Positions 48,388-57,744 of a stretch of 64,000 bases of DNA are shown here, in pieces. Numbering within the stretch: position 1 is the first letter of the stretch; each line of letters opens with the position of its first letter. The stretch is from Solirubrobacteraceae bacterium (GTDB taxonomy: Bacteria > Actinomycetota > Thermoleophilia > Solirubrobacterales > Solirubrobacteraceae), in NCBI GenBank assembly GCA_030690545.1, contig JAUYGN010000032.1:21056-85055 (forward strand), read 5' to 3'. The notes under the pieces are model-generated. The model was not told where the DNA came from and did not search any database. It saw only the letters and a program-made list of their open reading frames with translations. Position numbers and translations under genes: made by a program.

Positions 48388-49625
48388 TCGCAGGGCCGCA
48401 CCGTGCCTCTCGAGGTCAGGCAGCGGTTGAGGACGCTCGGCAGCCGGCGCCCGCTGCGCGTCACCAGCCGCTCGTAGGTGCCGGTCTGCAGCGGCCGCGT
48501 CACCCGCACGGTGATCGTCGTGCCCGCCGGGAAGATCCGGCGTCCCCTGAAGGAGCGCGTCAGGCTCGTCACGCGCGTGCTCGTCGTCCTCACGTAGCGC
48601 TTCTTGAAGCCACAGACGCCACGCTTGCCGCTGCACTCGAGGACGATGCGCGAGCCGGTCGGCGCGCGCACCGTGAGCGACACGAGCTGCGTGAACAGGT
48701 TGTTGATCCGCCAGCGTCCGCGCACGTCGGCGTTGAGCTCGCTCGGGCAGCCGTTGAGCAGGTCGCCGGGCGTCGACGGGCAGCGGTCCGCGGCGTCCGG
48801 CACGCCGTCGCCGTCGCGGTCGGCGGGCCGTGGCGTGGTGCCACTGCCGAGCAGCAAGATGTCGACGAGCGGGTTGACGGGGTCGTTCGTCGCGAAGCGC
48901 AGCGTCGCCGCGAAGCCGCTGCCGACCGCGTCCGGCGAGAACGTCGTGCTGACGACGCAGCCGGCGCCCGGTGCGAGCGTCGCGCCGCAGGTCGACGCGC
49001 TGATCGCGAAGTGCTCGCCGATGACCGCGACGCCGAAGATCGTCATCGGCTGGTTTCCGCCGTTGGTCAGCGTCAGCGGCTGCGGGGCGCTCGTCGTGCC
49101 GGCCGGCGCGGTGAACGACAGGCTGCCGCGCGTGGCGCTCGGCGCGGGCGGTGCCGGTGGCGGTGGTGGCGGTGGTGGCGATGGCGGCGGCGTGCCGGTG
49201 CCGCCGAGTGCGACGCTCTGGATCGGGTTGACCGGATCGTCGGTCGTGAACGTCAGGATGGCGCCGCGCGCGCCGACTCCGCTGGGCGCGAAGCTGACGG
49301 CGACCGCGCACGTTCCCTCGACGGGCAGCGTGACCGCAGTGCAGCCGTCGCTGATCGCGAACTGGTCGGCGTTCGCCCCGCCGAGCGCGACGGCGGAGAT
49401 CGTCAGCGGCGCGTCGCCGGTGTTCGTCATCGTCACCGTCTGCGCGGCGCTGGCCGTGCCCACCTGGGCGCTGAACGCCAGGCTCCCCGGCGTGACGCTG
49501 GCCTGCGCGGCTGCGCGCGCGGCAGCGACCAGCGGCGACGCGGCGAGCAGCGCCAGCAGCGTGGCGGTCAGCACCGCGACCGTCGCGATGTGCCCCGACG
49601 TTCGCGTACGTGCCGAATCGATCAT
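48384..49625 (-). CDS. Exported choice-of-anchor D (ASPM/HYDIN-like) repeat protein
   Basis: 413 residues from ATG 49625 (overlaps the upstream stop). Signal peptide (VAVLTATLLALLAASPLVAA), two immunoglobulin-like choice-of-anchor D repeats (VTPGSLAFSAQVGTASAAQT ... VALGGTGTP; TRGSLSFTAPAGT ... ILLLGSGT) split by a proline linker, a Ca-type loop (DRDGDGVPDAADRCP) and a C-terminal strand-rich domain. A surface or matrix protein; adhesion is inferred. Confidence 0.75.
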   Translation of the reverse strand: MIDSARTRTSGHIATVAVLTATLLALLAASPLVAAARAAAQASVTPGSLAFSAQVGTASAAQTVTMTNTGDAPLTISAVALGGANADQFAISDGCTAVTLPVEGTCAVAVSFAPSGVGARGAILTFTTDDPVNPIQSVALGGTGTPPPSPPPPPPPPAPPAPSATRGSLSFTAPAGTTSAPQPLTLTNGGNQPMTIFGVAVIGEHFAISASTCGATLAPGAGCVVSTTFSPDAVGSGFAATLRFATNDPVNPLVDILLLGSGTTPRPADRDGDGVPDAADRCPSTPGDLLNGCPSELNADVRGRWRINNLFTQLVSLTVRAPTGSRIVLECSGKRGVCGFKKRYVRTTSTRVTSLTRSFRGRRIFPAGTTITVRVTRPLQTGTYERLVTRSGRRLPSVLNRCLTSRGTVRPCD

Positions 49626-50725
49626 TGGTCCTGCGCTCCTGCGGTCATGTAGCCGAGCGACGCGAGTGCGGCGCCTGCGTCCCGCAGGCGCGCGCTGATG
49701 GTGCGCACAGTAGCGGCAGCGCGCTCGTAGCGGTAGGCGTCGCCCGCTCGCGCCGCATCGCTCAGCGCGCGATAGGCCGAGGCGCTCGCGTCGATCGCAG
49801 CGACGAGCTTGGCGTGTCCCTCGCGGTCGCGCGCGCTCACCGGCCCGACGTCGAGCGTCGCCCCGATCGCCGTCAGCGACCGCGCGAGCCGAGCGCCGAT
49901 CGACGCCTGCCCGGCGGCGGTCCGCGCCTGCTCCAGCCGGGCGCCGTGCTGCGTCATCGCCGTGTCGATCGCGCCGATCGCCGCGGCCAGGCGCCGGCCA
50001 TAGCCGGCGTCGGGCCCGATCGGATAGGCGCGCAGGCCGTCGAGTCGCAGCGTCACGGCCGACCGCTCGCAGTCGCCGAAGAACGCGCCCGCGTGCGCCG
50101 GGAAGCTGCAGGCCACGACGACCGAGCCCCGTGCGGTCGGGATCGCGTACAGCGTCAGCACCCCGTCGAACCCCCGCACCTGCAGGTAGGGGTAGCGCAG
50201 CGCCTCGATGCCGCCGAGGCGGACCGGCTCGGACTCGGGCGCGCGCGGCAGGCGCCGGCGCAGCGCGCGCGGCAGCAGGTCGGGCCCGGTCGCGTCGGCG
50301 ACGATCCCGGCGACGAGCCCCGCGCCGCCACCCGCCGACAGCACGATCGGGTCCTCGACGTTCAGTCCCGGCATCGCCGGCGGGCGCGCGCGCTGCGACC
50401 AGCCGACCGGATAGCGCAAGGCGACGGCGCCGGTTTCGGCCGCCTGACCGGGCGCCGTCGCCACGACGTCCTCGCCGCCGCGTCCGATCGCGTAGCCGGC
50501 GACGCCGAGCGCGAGCAGCGCGCCGACGACGACCGTCGTCAGGGTTGCGCGTGCGAGCCGGCTTCGCGGCAGCACGTACGTTCGCGGGAGCGGCATGCGC
50601 GGCCTGTGCGAGCGACGCCACCTGGTCGGGGGATCGGGGCGTCTGGCGGCGGACGACGACGTCGCTGGCGCCGGGGGCGTGCCGAACCGGTCGTCGTCGG
50701 TGGCTGGGTCTTCGGCGTAGGGCAT
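49622..50725 (-). CDS. Single-pass membrane protein of the surface operon
   Basis: 367 residues from ATG 50725. A basic cytoplasmic N-terminus, one membrane segment (ATLTTVVVGALLALGVAGYA, about 62-80), then an extracytoplasmic domain (about 95-245, VALRYPVGWSQRARPPAMPG) and a helical C-terminal region (about 250-360). The exported half resembles a PsbP/Mog1-like fold only loosely. First gene of a three-gene operon, overlapping the next by 4 bp. Confidence 0.6.
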   Translation of the reverse strand: MPYAEDPATDDDRFGTPPAPATSSSAARRPDPPTRWRRSHRPRMPLPRTYVLPRSRLARATLTTVVVGALLALGVAGYAIGRGGEDVVATAPGQAAETGAVALRYPVGWSQRARPPAMPGLNVEDPIVLSAGGGAGLVAGIVADATGPDLLPRALRRRLPRAPESEPVRLGGIEALRYPYLQVRGFDGVLTLYAIPTARGSVVVACSFPAHAGAFFGDCERSAVTLRLDGLRAYPIGPDAGYGRRLAAAIGAIDTAMTQHGARLEQARTAAGQASIGARLARSLTAIGATLDVGPVSARDREGHAKLVAAIDASASAYRALSDAARAGDAYRYERAAATVRTISARLRDAGAALASLGYMTAGAQDQ

Positions 50726-50927
50726 CGTGGCGGTCGGGTCGCGGCGGGGACGGCCGGCGCCGTTGTGCTGGCGTGCACGGACTTCGCCGGACCGCGCGCC
50801 GATCGCTGTCGCGAAACGATGATTGCACCGATCGGGCGCGCTGTCGCGAGCTTTCGTGCCCGCCGCTCTCGTTGCACCAAAAGTTGTTCGAACGATTCCC
50901 GGGCGTGAGGCGACATCATGTGGTCGC

Positions 50928-51482
50928 ATGCTCGTGCGCCACGCCGACCCCGATCGCGACGCCGCCGCCTGCGCGGCGATCTACGGACCGTACGTCGCCG
51001 ATGGAGCGGTCACCTTCGAGGAGGTCCCGCCAACGCCGGCGCAGTTCGCGGCGCTGATCGCACAGACGAGCGCTCGCTACCCATGGATCGTGCTCGAGGA
51101 CGACGGCACGATCGTCGGCTACGCCTACGCCACGCAGCATCGCGTTCGGGCCGCCTACCGCTGGGCGGTCGAGGTCGGCATCTACGTCGACCCGGCCCGC
51201 CATCGAGCCGGCGCCGGCCGCCGGCTCTACGAGACGCTCTTCGAGCTGCTGCGCCGGCAGGGCCTGCGCAGCGCCTTGGCCGGCGTGACGCTGCCCAACG
51301 ACGCCAGCGTCGGGTTGCACCGCGCGCTCGGCTTCGAGCACGTCGGCACGTATCGCGACATCGGCTGGAAGGCCGGTGCGTGGCGCGACGTCTCGTGGTG
51401 GCAGCTGCAGCTGCTCGGCGACGGTGACGGCGGCGACCGTCGGGTAGCGCCGCCGGCGCCGCGCGGGCCACAGTCCCTATGA
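50928..51482 (+). CDS. GNAT acetyltransferase, phosphinothricin-acetyltransferase-like
   Basis: 184 residues from ATG 50928. ADPDRDAAACAAIYGPYVAD then VTFEEVPPT, YAYATQHRVRAAYRWAVEVG, DPARHRAGAGRRLYE and FEHVGTYRDIGWKAGAW match the PAT/YncA group of N-acetyltransferases. The acceptor may be an amino-acid analogue such as methionine sulfoximine; not determinable here. Stop overlaps the FGGY kinase start by 4 bp. Confidence 0.85.
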   Translation: MLVRHADPDRDAAACAAIYGPYVADGAVTFEEVPPTPAQFAALIAQTSARYPWIVLEDDGTIVGYAYATQHRVRAAYRWAVEVGIYVDPARHRAGAGRRLYETLFELLRRQGLRSALAGVTLPNDASVGLHRALGFEHVGTYRDIGWKAGAWRDVSWWQLQLLGDGDGGDRRVAPPAPRGPQSL

Positions 51483-52888
51483 GCGCCGGACAGCCCGTCT
51501 TCGTCGGCCTGGACCTCGGCACGTCCAGTGCGCGGGCGTTCGCGGTCGCCGCCGACGGGTCGGTGCTCGGGCGTGGCTCGCGGCCGCTGCGCAGCCGCCG
51601 TGACGGCATTCGCCACGAGCAGGATCCCGCCACGTGGTGGGACGCGGCAGCCGTCGCCTGCCGTGCGGCGCTGGGCGAGGTCGCAGCCGACCGCGTCGCG
51701 GGCGTCGCGGTCTGCGGGACCTCGAGCACGGTCCTGCTCGTCGATCGCGACGGGCGCCCGCGCACGCCCGCGTTGATGTACGACGACGGCCGTGCGCGCG
51801 CGCAGGCGCGCGAGCTGGGTCTCGCGCCGTCATCGGGGCTGGCGAAGCTGCACTGGCTGCTCGAGCACGAGCCGGCCGGCGCCGCCGCGAGCGGCGGCCT
51901 GCGGCTGGCGCACGAGCCCGACGTCATCACGCGGCGCCTCGCCGGACACGCCGTCGCGGCGGACGCGAGCCACGCGCTGAAATCCGGCTACGACCCTGCC
52001 GCTGCGTGCTGGCCGCCGGCGCTGGCGCGCGCGCTGGACGGCGTGCTGCCCGATGTCGTCGCGCCCGGTGCGCAGGTCGGCGAGGTCTGCGACGAGGCTG
52101 CCGAGCAGACCGGGTTGCCGGTCCGGGCGCCGATCATCGCCGGCATGACCGACGGCTGTGCGGCACAGATCGCCGCGGGCGCGCTGCGCGCCGGCGACTG
52201 CAACTCCGTGCTCGGGACGACGCTCGTGCTGAAGGGATGCTCGGCGCAGCGGATCGAGGATCCGGCGCACGGCGTCTACTCGCACCGCTCGCCCGATGGC
52301 AGCTGGCTGCCCGGAGGAGCGTCGAGCAGCGGCGCGGGCGTGCTGGCGGCGGGCTTTCCCGGTCGCGACCTCGACGCGCTCGGCGACCTCGCCGCGGCCC
52401 ACGAGCGCACGCGCGTGCTCGCCTACCCGCTCGTCTCGCGCGGCGAGCGCTTCCCCTTCGTGGCGCCCGACGCCGAGGCGTTCATGCTCGGCGCGCCGCA
52501 GGGAGACGGCGAGCACGTCGCGGCGCTGCTGCAGGGCATGGCGCTCGTCGAGCGGCTCTGCCTGGAGCAGCTGCGACGACTCGGCGCGGCGACCGGCGGG
52601 CGGCTCAGCCTGACCGGCGGCGCGACGCGCAGCCGGCATCTCTGTCAGCTGCGCGCCGACGCGCTCGGGCGTCCGGTGCATCTGCCCGAGCAGAGCGAGT
52701 CGGCCTTCGGCATGGCGATCCTCGCCGCGGCGGCAGCGGCGCCGGACGAGACGCTGGCCGCCGTCGCCCAGCGCATGTCGCGCACGCGCGAGGTGCTCGA
52801 ACCGCGCGACGCGCTGCGCGAGCACCTCGACGAGCAGTACGCCCGCTTCGTCGTCGAGTTGCGGCGCCGCGGCTGGCTCCCGGCATGA
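51479..52888 (+). CDS. FGGY-family carbohydrate kinase
   Basis: 469 residues. GLDLGTSSARAF is the phosphate-1 loop; GVAVCGTSSTVLLVD, HWLLEHEPAG, IIAGMTDGCAAQIAAGAL and LSLTGGATRSRHLCQLRADA are the FGGY landmarks. Likely phosphorylates a pentose, polyol or related sugar; gluconate-kinase-like members share this pattern. Translationally coupled to the acetyltransferase. Confidence 0.88.
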   Translation: MSAGQPVFVGLDLGTSSARAFAVAADGSVLGRGSRPLRSRRDGIRHEQDPATWWDAAAVACRAALGEVAADRVAGVAVCGTSSTVLLVDRDGRPRTPALMYDDGRARAQARELGLAPSSGLAKLHWLLEHEPAGAAASGGLRLAHEPDVITRRLAGHAVAADASHALKSGYDPAAACWPPALARALDGVLPDVVAPGAQVGEVCDEAAEQTGLPVRAPIIAGMTDGCAAQIAAGALRAGDCNSVLGTTLVLKGCSAQRIEDPAHGVYSHRSPDGSWLPGGASSSGAGVLAAGFPGRDLDALGDLAAAHERTRVLAYPLVSRGERFPFVAPDAEAFMLGAPQGDGEHVAALLQGMALVERLCLEQLRRLGAATGGRLSLTGGATRSRHLCQLRADALGRPVHLPEQSESAFGMAILAAAAAAPDETLAAVAQRMSRTREVLEPRDALREHLDEQYARFVVELRRRGWLPA

Positions 52889-53054
52889 CGAGCGCTCGGG
52901 CGTGGTCGGCAGGGCCCGCCGACCGGGACGCAGGCGTCCGTCGGTCGTCGGTCGCCCGCGGCGATCGCGTCGGCGCCACGCGGGCGAACGTGCCGGCGCC
53001 CGTCCTGGACCGCAGGCCAAAGGCCGCGCGCCGGCCGCCCACCAGAATGTGCCG

Positions 53055-54638
53055 GTGACCGACGTCGACATCGTGCGCGCCCGGCCCGCCTACCAGCCGG
53101 TGGAGGGATGCTTCGACGAGCTCTTCGACGAGCGCTGCCAACCCCGTGCGCACGCCGCGGCGCTCGTCGCAGGGCTCGACCTGCTCGGTCCCGAGCAGCT
53201 GGCATCGGCCGGCCGGCGGCGCGACGCGATCTTCGTCCAGCAGGGGATCACGTTCGACACGATGGGCGGCGACGGAGGCCCCACGCTCGAGCGCCCGATG
53301 CCGCTGGATCTCGTCCCGCGGATCCTGCCGGCCGGCGAGTGGACGGCGATCAAGCGCGGCGTCGCGCAGCGCATCCGGGCGCTGAACCGCTTCGTCGACG
53401 ACGTCTACCACGCGCGAGAGATCGTCCGGGCCGGGATCATCCCGTGGCGCCTCGTCGTGTCGCGAAGCCACTTCGCACGGGCCGCGCACGGCATCCGCCC
53501 GCCGGGCGGCGTCTACTGCCACGTCGCCGGCTGCGACCTCGTACGCGACGCCGACGGCTCCTGGAAGGTGCTCGAGGACAACGTCCGCACGCCGTCGGGC
53601 ATCTCCTACGTGCTCGAGAACCGCACGGCGATGACGCGCCTCATGCCGCAGCTGTTCGCCGAGTACAAGGTCCGTCCCATCGACCACTACCCGATGCTGC
53701 TGCTCGCCGCGCTGCGCGCGGTCGCGCCGGCCGCCGAGGGCGAGGCGACGGTCGTCGTCTGGACGCCGGGACCGCTGAACTCGGCGTACTTCGAGCATGC
53801 GTTCCTCGCGCGCCAGATGGGCGTCGAGCTCGTCGAGGCGTCGGATCTCGTCGTCCGCGATGACGTCCTGTACATGCGCACGACGCATGGCCTGCAGCGC
53901 GTCCACGCCGTCTATCGTCGTCTCGACGACGACTTCGTCGATCCGCTCGAGTTCCGTCCCGACTCGGTGCTCGGCGTGCCCGGCCTGATGCGCGCCTACC
54001 GCGCCGGCACCGTCGCGCTCGCCAACGCCGTCGGCACCGGAGTCGCCGACGACAAGGCGATCTACCACTGGGTGCCGGAGATGATCCGCTTCTACCTCGG
54101 CGAGGAGCCGATCCTCGACAACGTCGAGACGTACCTGATGGCCGACCGCGACGCGATGGAGCACGCGCTGGGCCGGATGGACGAGCTCGTCTTCAAGCCG
54201 ACCGGGGAGTCGGGCGGCAAGGGCGTCTTCATCGGGCCGGCGACCGACCCGATCGAGCTCGCCGGCCTCGCCGACGTCATCCGCCGCTCGCCGGAGAAGT
54301 GGATCGCGCAGGAGGTCGTGCGGCTGTCGACGGTTCCGACCGCCGACGACGACGGCGTGCTCGCCCCGCGCCACGTCGACCTGCGGCCGTTCGCGGTCTT
54401 CGGCGAGACGATCTCGATCGTGCCGGGCGGGCTGACGCGCGTGGCGATGGTCGAGGGCTCGATGATCGTCAACTCCTCGCGCGGCGGCGGCTCGAAGGAC
54501 ACCTGGGTGCTCGAGGACGGCGACGACCGCGGCGACCGCGCCTCGCCGCTGCGTCCCGAGAGCCTGCCGCCCGCCCTGCCGGACCTGCGCTACGGAGCGT
54601 GGACCGGACAGCAGCAGCAACAGCAGCAGCAGCGCTAG
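53055..54638 (+). CDS. Circularly permuted ATP-grasp protein
   Basis: 527 residues from GTG 53055. IFVQQGITFDTMGGDGGPTL, GGVYCHVAGCDLVRDADGSW, VLEDNVRTPSGISYVLENR, FKPTGESGGKGVFIGP and PFAVFGETISIVPGGLTRV are hallmarks of the circularly permuted ATP-grasp type 2 family. It heads a three-gene unit with an alpha-E protein and a transglutaminase, a common set thought to make or modify a peptide. The C-terminus is a run of eight Gln encoded by CAG/CAA repeats. Confidence 0.9.
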   Translation: MTDVDIVRARPAYQPVEGCFDELFDERCQPRAHAAALVAGLDLLGPEQLASAGRRRDAIFVQQGITFDTMGGDGGPTLERPMPLDLVPRILPAGEWTAIKRGVAQRIRALNRFVDDVYHAREIVRAGIIPWRLVVSRSHFARAAHGIRPPGGVYCHVAGCDLVRDADGSWKVLEDNVRTPSGISYVLENRTAMTRLMPQLFAEYKVRPIDHYPMLLLAALRAVAPAAEGEATVVVWTPGPLNSAYFEHAFLARQMGVELVEASDLVVRDDVLYMRTTHGLQRVHAVYRRLDDDFVDPLEFRPDSVLGVPGLMRAYRAGTVALANAVGTGVADDKAIYHWVPEMIRFYLGEEPILDNVETYLMADRDAMEHALGRMDELVFKPTGESGGKGVFIGPATDPIELAGLADVIRRSPEKWIAQEVVRLSTVPTADDDGVLAPRHVDLRPFAVFGETISIVPGGLTRVAMVEGSMIVNSSRGGGSKDTWVLEDGDDRGDRASPLRPESLPPALPDLRYGAWTGQQQQQQQQR

Positions 54639-54639
54639 G

Positions 54640-55566
54640 GTGCTCGCGCGGATCGCACAGGAGCTCTTCTGGCTCGGGCGCAACCTCGCCCGTGCCGAGG
54701 CGACCGCGCGGCTGCTGGACGGGGTCTTCCAGGCCGATCTTCAAGGCCGGCCGGACGATCCGAGCGCGACCCGCCTGGGCTGGGACTCGCTGATGCACAT
54801 CATGGGCGGCCAGCGCAACGGCGTTCCGGCGCGGCGCGACGCCGTGCTCGACGCCCTGACGCACGACCGCGACAACCCGGCCTCCGTCGTGGCGTGTGTC
54901 GCGCGCGCGCGCGAAGGCGCGCAGGCCGTCCGCGACGTCATCTCGGCCGAGATGTGGGAGGCGATCAACACGACCCATCTGCGGTTGCGCGACGGCGAGC
55001 TGACGACGCGGCCGCACTCCGGTCCGTACTCGATCTACCAGCACGTCAAGGAGCGCTCGGCGCTCTTCTGGGGACTGACCGGGCGCACGATGCTGCGCGA
55101 CGAGGCGAGCGCGTTCCTGTCCGCCGGCGGGCGGATCGAGTCCGGCGACATGGTCCTGCGGATGCTGCGCGTCGCGCTGCCGGTCGGCGACGAGGGCGAC
55201 AGCGCCGACGGCCAGGCGATCGCGCTGCTGCAGGCCGTCGGTGGCTTTCAGGCCTACCGTCGCGCGGTCCCGGCCCCCGCCCATGCCAAGCCGGTCGCGC
55301 GCTTCTTGCTGTTCGAGCGCAGCTACCCCGACTCCGTCGCGGCGGCGGTCGACGCGGTCAACGGCGCCCTGAAGACGGCCGACGGGTCGCCGCGCAGCTC
55401 CGAGCCGATCCTCCGCTTGAGCCGGCTGTCGGCCGACCTCGAGTTCCGCCGCAGCGCGGAGAGCGACGCCGACCTGCGCGTCACCTGCCAGGAGGTCCAG
55501 CGCGAGCTCGGCAAGGTCGACGCGGACATCGCCCAGCGATACTTCGGCGGCGCGCGGGCGGCCTAG
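54640..55566 (+). CDS. Alpha-E domain protein
   Basis: 308 residues, GTG 54640, directly after the ATP-grasp stop. LARIAQELFWLGRNLARAEA, VISAEMWEAINTTHLRL and FQAYRRAVPAPAHAKPVARF with FLLFERSYPDSV fit the all-helical alpha-E family found next to permuted ATP-grasp genes. Biochemical role unknown; probably a partner subunit. Confidence 0.9.
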   Translation: MLARIAQELFWLGRNLARAEATARLLDGVFQADLQGRPDDPSATRLGWDSLMHIMGGQRNGVPARRDAVLDALTHDRDNPASVVACVARAREGAQAVRDVISAEMWEAINTTHLRLRDGELTTRPHSGPYSIYQHVKERSALFWGLTGRTMLRDEASAFLSAGGRIESGDMVLRMLRVALPVGDEGDSADGQAIALLQAVGGFQAYRRAVPAPAHAKPVARFLLFERSYPDSVAAAVDAVNGALKTADGSPRSSEPILRLSRLSADLEFRRSAESDADLRVTCQEVQRELGKVDADIAQRYFGGARAA

Positions 55567-55570
55567 CCCC

Positions 55571-56458
55571 ATGCGACCCACCATGCACTTCGCCATTCGC
55601 TTCCTCACGGAGTACCGCTACGACGCGCCGGTGTCGGACAACCTCAACGCCCTGCGCGTGCGGCCGGCGACGACGTCGACGCAGCGCTGCGACGAGTTCA
55701 CCGTCCGGATCGATCCCGAGGCCCGCGTCGGCCGGCACAGCGACTACTTCGGCACCGAGGTGCTCGAGTTCGGGATCGTGCGCCCGCACACGCGGCTGAG
55801 CATCGACGTGCGCGCGCGCGTCGTGACGGCCGAGCCGCCCGACCCACCCGACGTCGACTGGCCCGCGCTGGACACCGATGCCTATGCCGAGGCGGCCGGC
55901 GAGTACCTGCTGCCGGCACTCGACGAGCCGGACGGCGAGACGCTCGACGAGCTCTGCAGGACGGTTCGCGCGCGGACGCCGCTGGCGACGCTGCGGCGCC
56001 TGTACGACCTGATCCCGGATCGCTACGAGTACCGCGCCGGAGTGACCTACGTCGGCTCGACGGTGCAGGAGTTCCTCGACACCGGCGCCGGCGTCTGCCA
56101 GGACTACGTCCACCTCGGCCTGATCATGCTGCGCCGCAACGGGATCGCCGCGCGCTACGTCAGCGGCTACCTGTGGGCGGCCGGGGCGGACGAGGGCGCG
56201 GACTCCGTCGAGGTCGAGACGCATGCCTGGCTGGAGGCGCTGCTGCCCGGCGCCGACGGCCGCGGCGAGCCGGTCTGGGTCGGCGCCGATCCGACGAACC
56301 GCCGGCTCGCCGGCGAGCGCCACGTGAAGATCGGCCACGGCCGCCTGTATGCCGACGTGCCACCGGTGCGCGGCGTCTATCAGGGCACCGCCGGATCGCG
56401 GCTGGAGGCCAGTGTCCACATGACGCGTCTCGATCCCCAGGCGAGCGCGCGGGCCTAG
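55571..56458 (+). CDS. Transglutaminase-like cysteine protease domain protein
   Basis: 295 residues. An N-terminal beta domain (about 1-100, [24 protein letters not shown]) precedes the transglutaminase core with Cys ([11 protein letters not shown]), His ([10 protein letters not shown]) and Asp (GADPTNRR). Family members hydrolyse or transfer peptides. Completes the ATP-grasp/alpha-E/transglutaminase operon, 4 bp after the alpha-E gene. Confidence 0.9.
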   Translation: MRPTMHFAIRFLTEYRYDAPVSDNLNALRVRPATTSTQRCDEFTVRIDPEARVGRHSDYFGTEVLEFGIVRPHTRLSIDVRARVVTAEPPDPPDVDWPALDTDAYAEAAGEYLLPALDEPDGETLDELCRTVRARTPLATLRRLYDLIPDRYEYRAGVTYVGSTVQEFLDTGAGVCQDYVHLGLIMLRRNGIAARYVSGYLWAAGADEGADSVEVETHAWLEALLPGADGRGEPVWVGADPTNRRLAGERHVKIGHGRLYADVPPVRGVYQGTAGSRLEASVHMTRLDPQASARA

Positions 56459-56489
56459 CGCGCAGAGCGCCGCGACCGCCCGGTTCGGC

Positions 56490-56509
56490 GCGCGGCCGGC
56501 GGGCCGCGC
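56490..56509 (+). terminator. GC hairpin between operons
   Basis: GCGCGGCC (56490-56497), GGCG loop, GGCCGCGC (56502-56509): an 8-bp perfect stem just after the transglutaminase gene and immediately before the next promoter. No T-run; may also be a regulator site for the downstream promoter. Confidence 0.5.
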
Positions 56510-56549
56510 TATCCTCTCGACCGAGACCTGCCCCGCAGGTCCTTTTCTG
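56510..56549 (+). promoter_or_regulatory. rpmG promoter and leader hairpin
   Basis: TATCCT (56510-56515) is a -10, the same hexamer as that upstream of rpoB. In the leader a hairpin GACCTG (56525-56530), CCCCG, CAGGTC (56536-56541) is followed by CTTTTCTGT, an attenuator-like arrangement 34 nt before the rpmG ATG. Confidence 0.55.
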
Positions 56550-56574
56550 TCCTCTCGCCGTCACGGAGCGCCGA

Positions 56575-56739
56575 ATGGCCCGCGGAGACGTGCGTATCGC
56601 TGTGACCCTCGCCTGCGAGGCTTGCAAGCGGCGCAACTACCAGACGAACAAGTCCAAGCGCAACAACCCGGATCGCATCTCCCTGCGCAAATACTGCAAG
56701 TGGTGCAAGGAGCACACGAGCCACCGGGAGACCCGGTAG
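56575..56739 (+). CDS. rpmG: Ribosomal protein L33, zinc type
   Basis: 54 residues: [20 protein letters not shown] and [15 protein letters not shown] give the two CxxC pairs of the Zn-binding L33 form. Start ATG 56575 is the natural N-terminus of L33. First gene of the rpmG-secE-nusG-rplKAJL-rpoB cluster. Confidence 0.95.
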   Translation: MARGDVRIAVTLACEACKRRNYQTNKSKRNNPDRISLRKYCKWCKEHTSHRETR

Positions 56740-56761
56740 CGCTCAGGGCCCCCCGCATCCC

Positions 56762-57193
56762 ATGGCACGTAAACGCCAGCGAGCGAAGGACCGCAAGCAG
56801 AAGCTGCGCCGGGAGAACATCCCGGGCTCGCTCGATCACGTCTCCGGCGAGGTCGACCGGGTCGAGGCCGAGATCGTGGCCGGCTCGCACGAACCATCGG
56901 TCGACGAGCCCTACGAGTCTCCGTTCGGAGACGGCGGCACGGTCGTCGACGACGAGCAGCTCGGCGAGGGGTCCGGCGACGTCGCAGCCCCGTCGGCCAA
57001 GCAGAAGCGCTCCGGATTTCGCGTCTTCACCTTCCTCGCCGCGTGCTGGGCGGAGCTGCAGCGGGTGCAATGGCCCAACCGCCGGCAGACCGGTCAGGCC
57101 ACTGCCGTCGTCCTCGGCTTCGTCCTCTTCGCAGGCGCGTTTCTCGGCATCATCGATGTCATAGCGCAACGACTCATCGACTTCATCCTCTAG
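56762..57193 (+). CDS. secE: Preprotein translocase subunit SecE
   Basis: 143 residues. The conserved SecE part is at the C-terminus: FTFLAACWAELQRVQWPNRR (amphipathic helix and WP motif) and one membrane helix (TAVVLGFVLFAGAFLGIID). The first 80 residues are a hydrophilic, acidic extension, usual for Actinobacteria. It stabilises SecY in the export channel. Location between rpmG and nusG confirms identity. Confidence 0.94.
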   Translation: MARKRQRAKDRKQKLRRENIPGSLDHVSGEVDRVEAEIVAGSHEPSVDEPYESPFGDGGTVVDDEQLGEGSGDVAAPSAKQKRSGFRVFTFLAACWAELQRVQWPNRRQTGQATAVVLGFVLFAGAFLGIIDVIAQRLIDFIL

Positions 57194-57222
57194 CCCCCGC
57201 ACTTCGAACTTCTAAGGCACGC

Positions 57223-57744
57223 ATGTTTCGCTGGTACGTCGTCAATACCTATTCAGGCCACGAGAACAAGGTCAAGCAGAACCTTGAGCACCGCGTGGTC
57301 TCGCTCAACCAGAAGCGCAACGTCCGCCAGGTCGTCGTGCCGACCGAGTCCGTGTCCGAGATGAAGGACAACCAGAAGGTCACGGTCGAGAAGCGCACGA
57401 TGCCCGGCTACGTGCTCGTCAACATGGAGCTCAACGAGGACTCCTGGGGCCTGGTCAAGGGCACGCCGGGCGTCACGGGCTTCGTCGGCGCGTCCAACGA
57501 GCCGGTGCCGCTCACGCAGGGCGAGGTCGACCGGCTGCTGCATCGCGAGGTCGCGGTGCGCGAGCGCAAGAAGGCGACGTTCGCGATCGGCGAGACCGTC
57601 AAGGTCATCTCCGGGCCGCTGTCGGACTTCTCCGGCGAGATCTCCGAGATGAACGAGGACGCCTCTCGCCTCAAGGTGCTTGTGTCAATCTTCGGTCGCG
57701 AGACGCCCGTCGAAGTCGGGTTCGACCAGGTGAAGAAAATCTAA
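57223..57744 (+). CDS. nusG: Transcription termination/antitermination factor NusG
   Basis: 173 residues from ATG 57223. NGN domain [30 protein letters not shown] and [16 protein letters not shown]-terminal KOW with [20 protein letters not shown]. It binds RNA polymerase to modulate elongation and links to ribosomes through S10. Stop codon overlaps the rplK ATG (TAATG). Confidence 0.96.
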   Translation: MFRWYVVNTYSGHENKVKQNLEHRVVSLNQKRNVRQVVVPTESVSEMKDNQKVTVEKRTMPGYVLVNMELNEDSWGLVKGTPGVTGFVGASNEPVPLTQGEVDRLLHREVAVRERKKATFAIGETVKVISGPLSDFSGEISEMNEDASRLKVLVSIFGRETPVEVGFDQVKKI

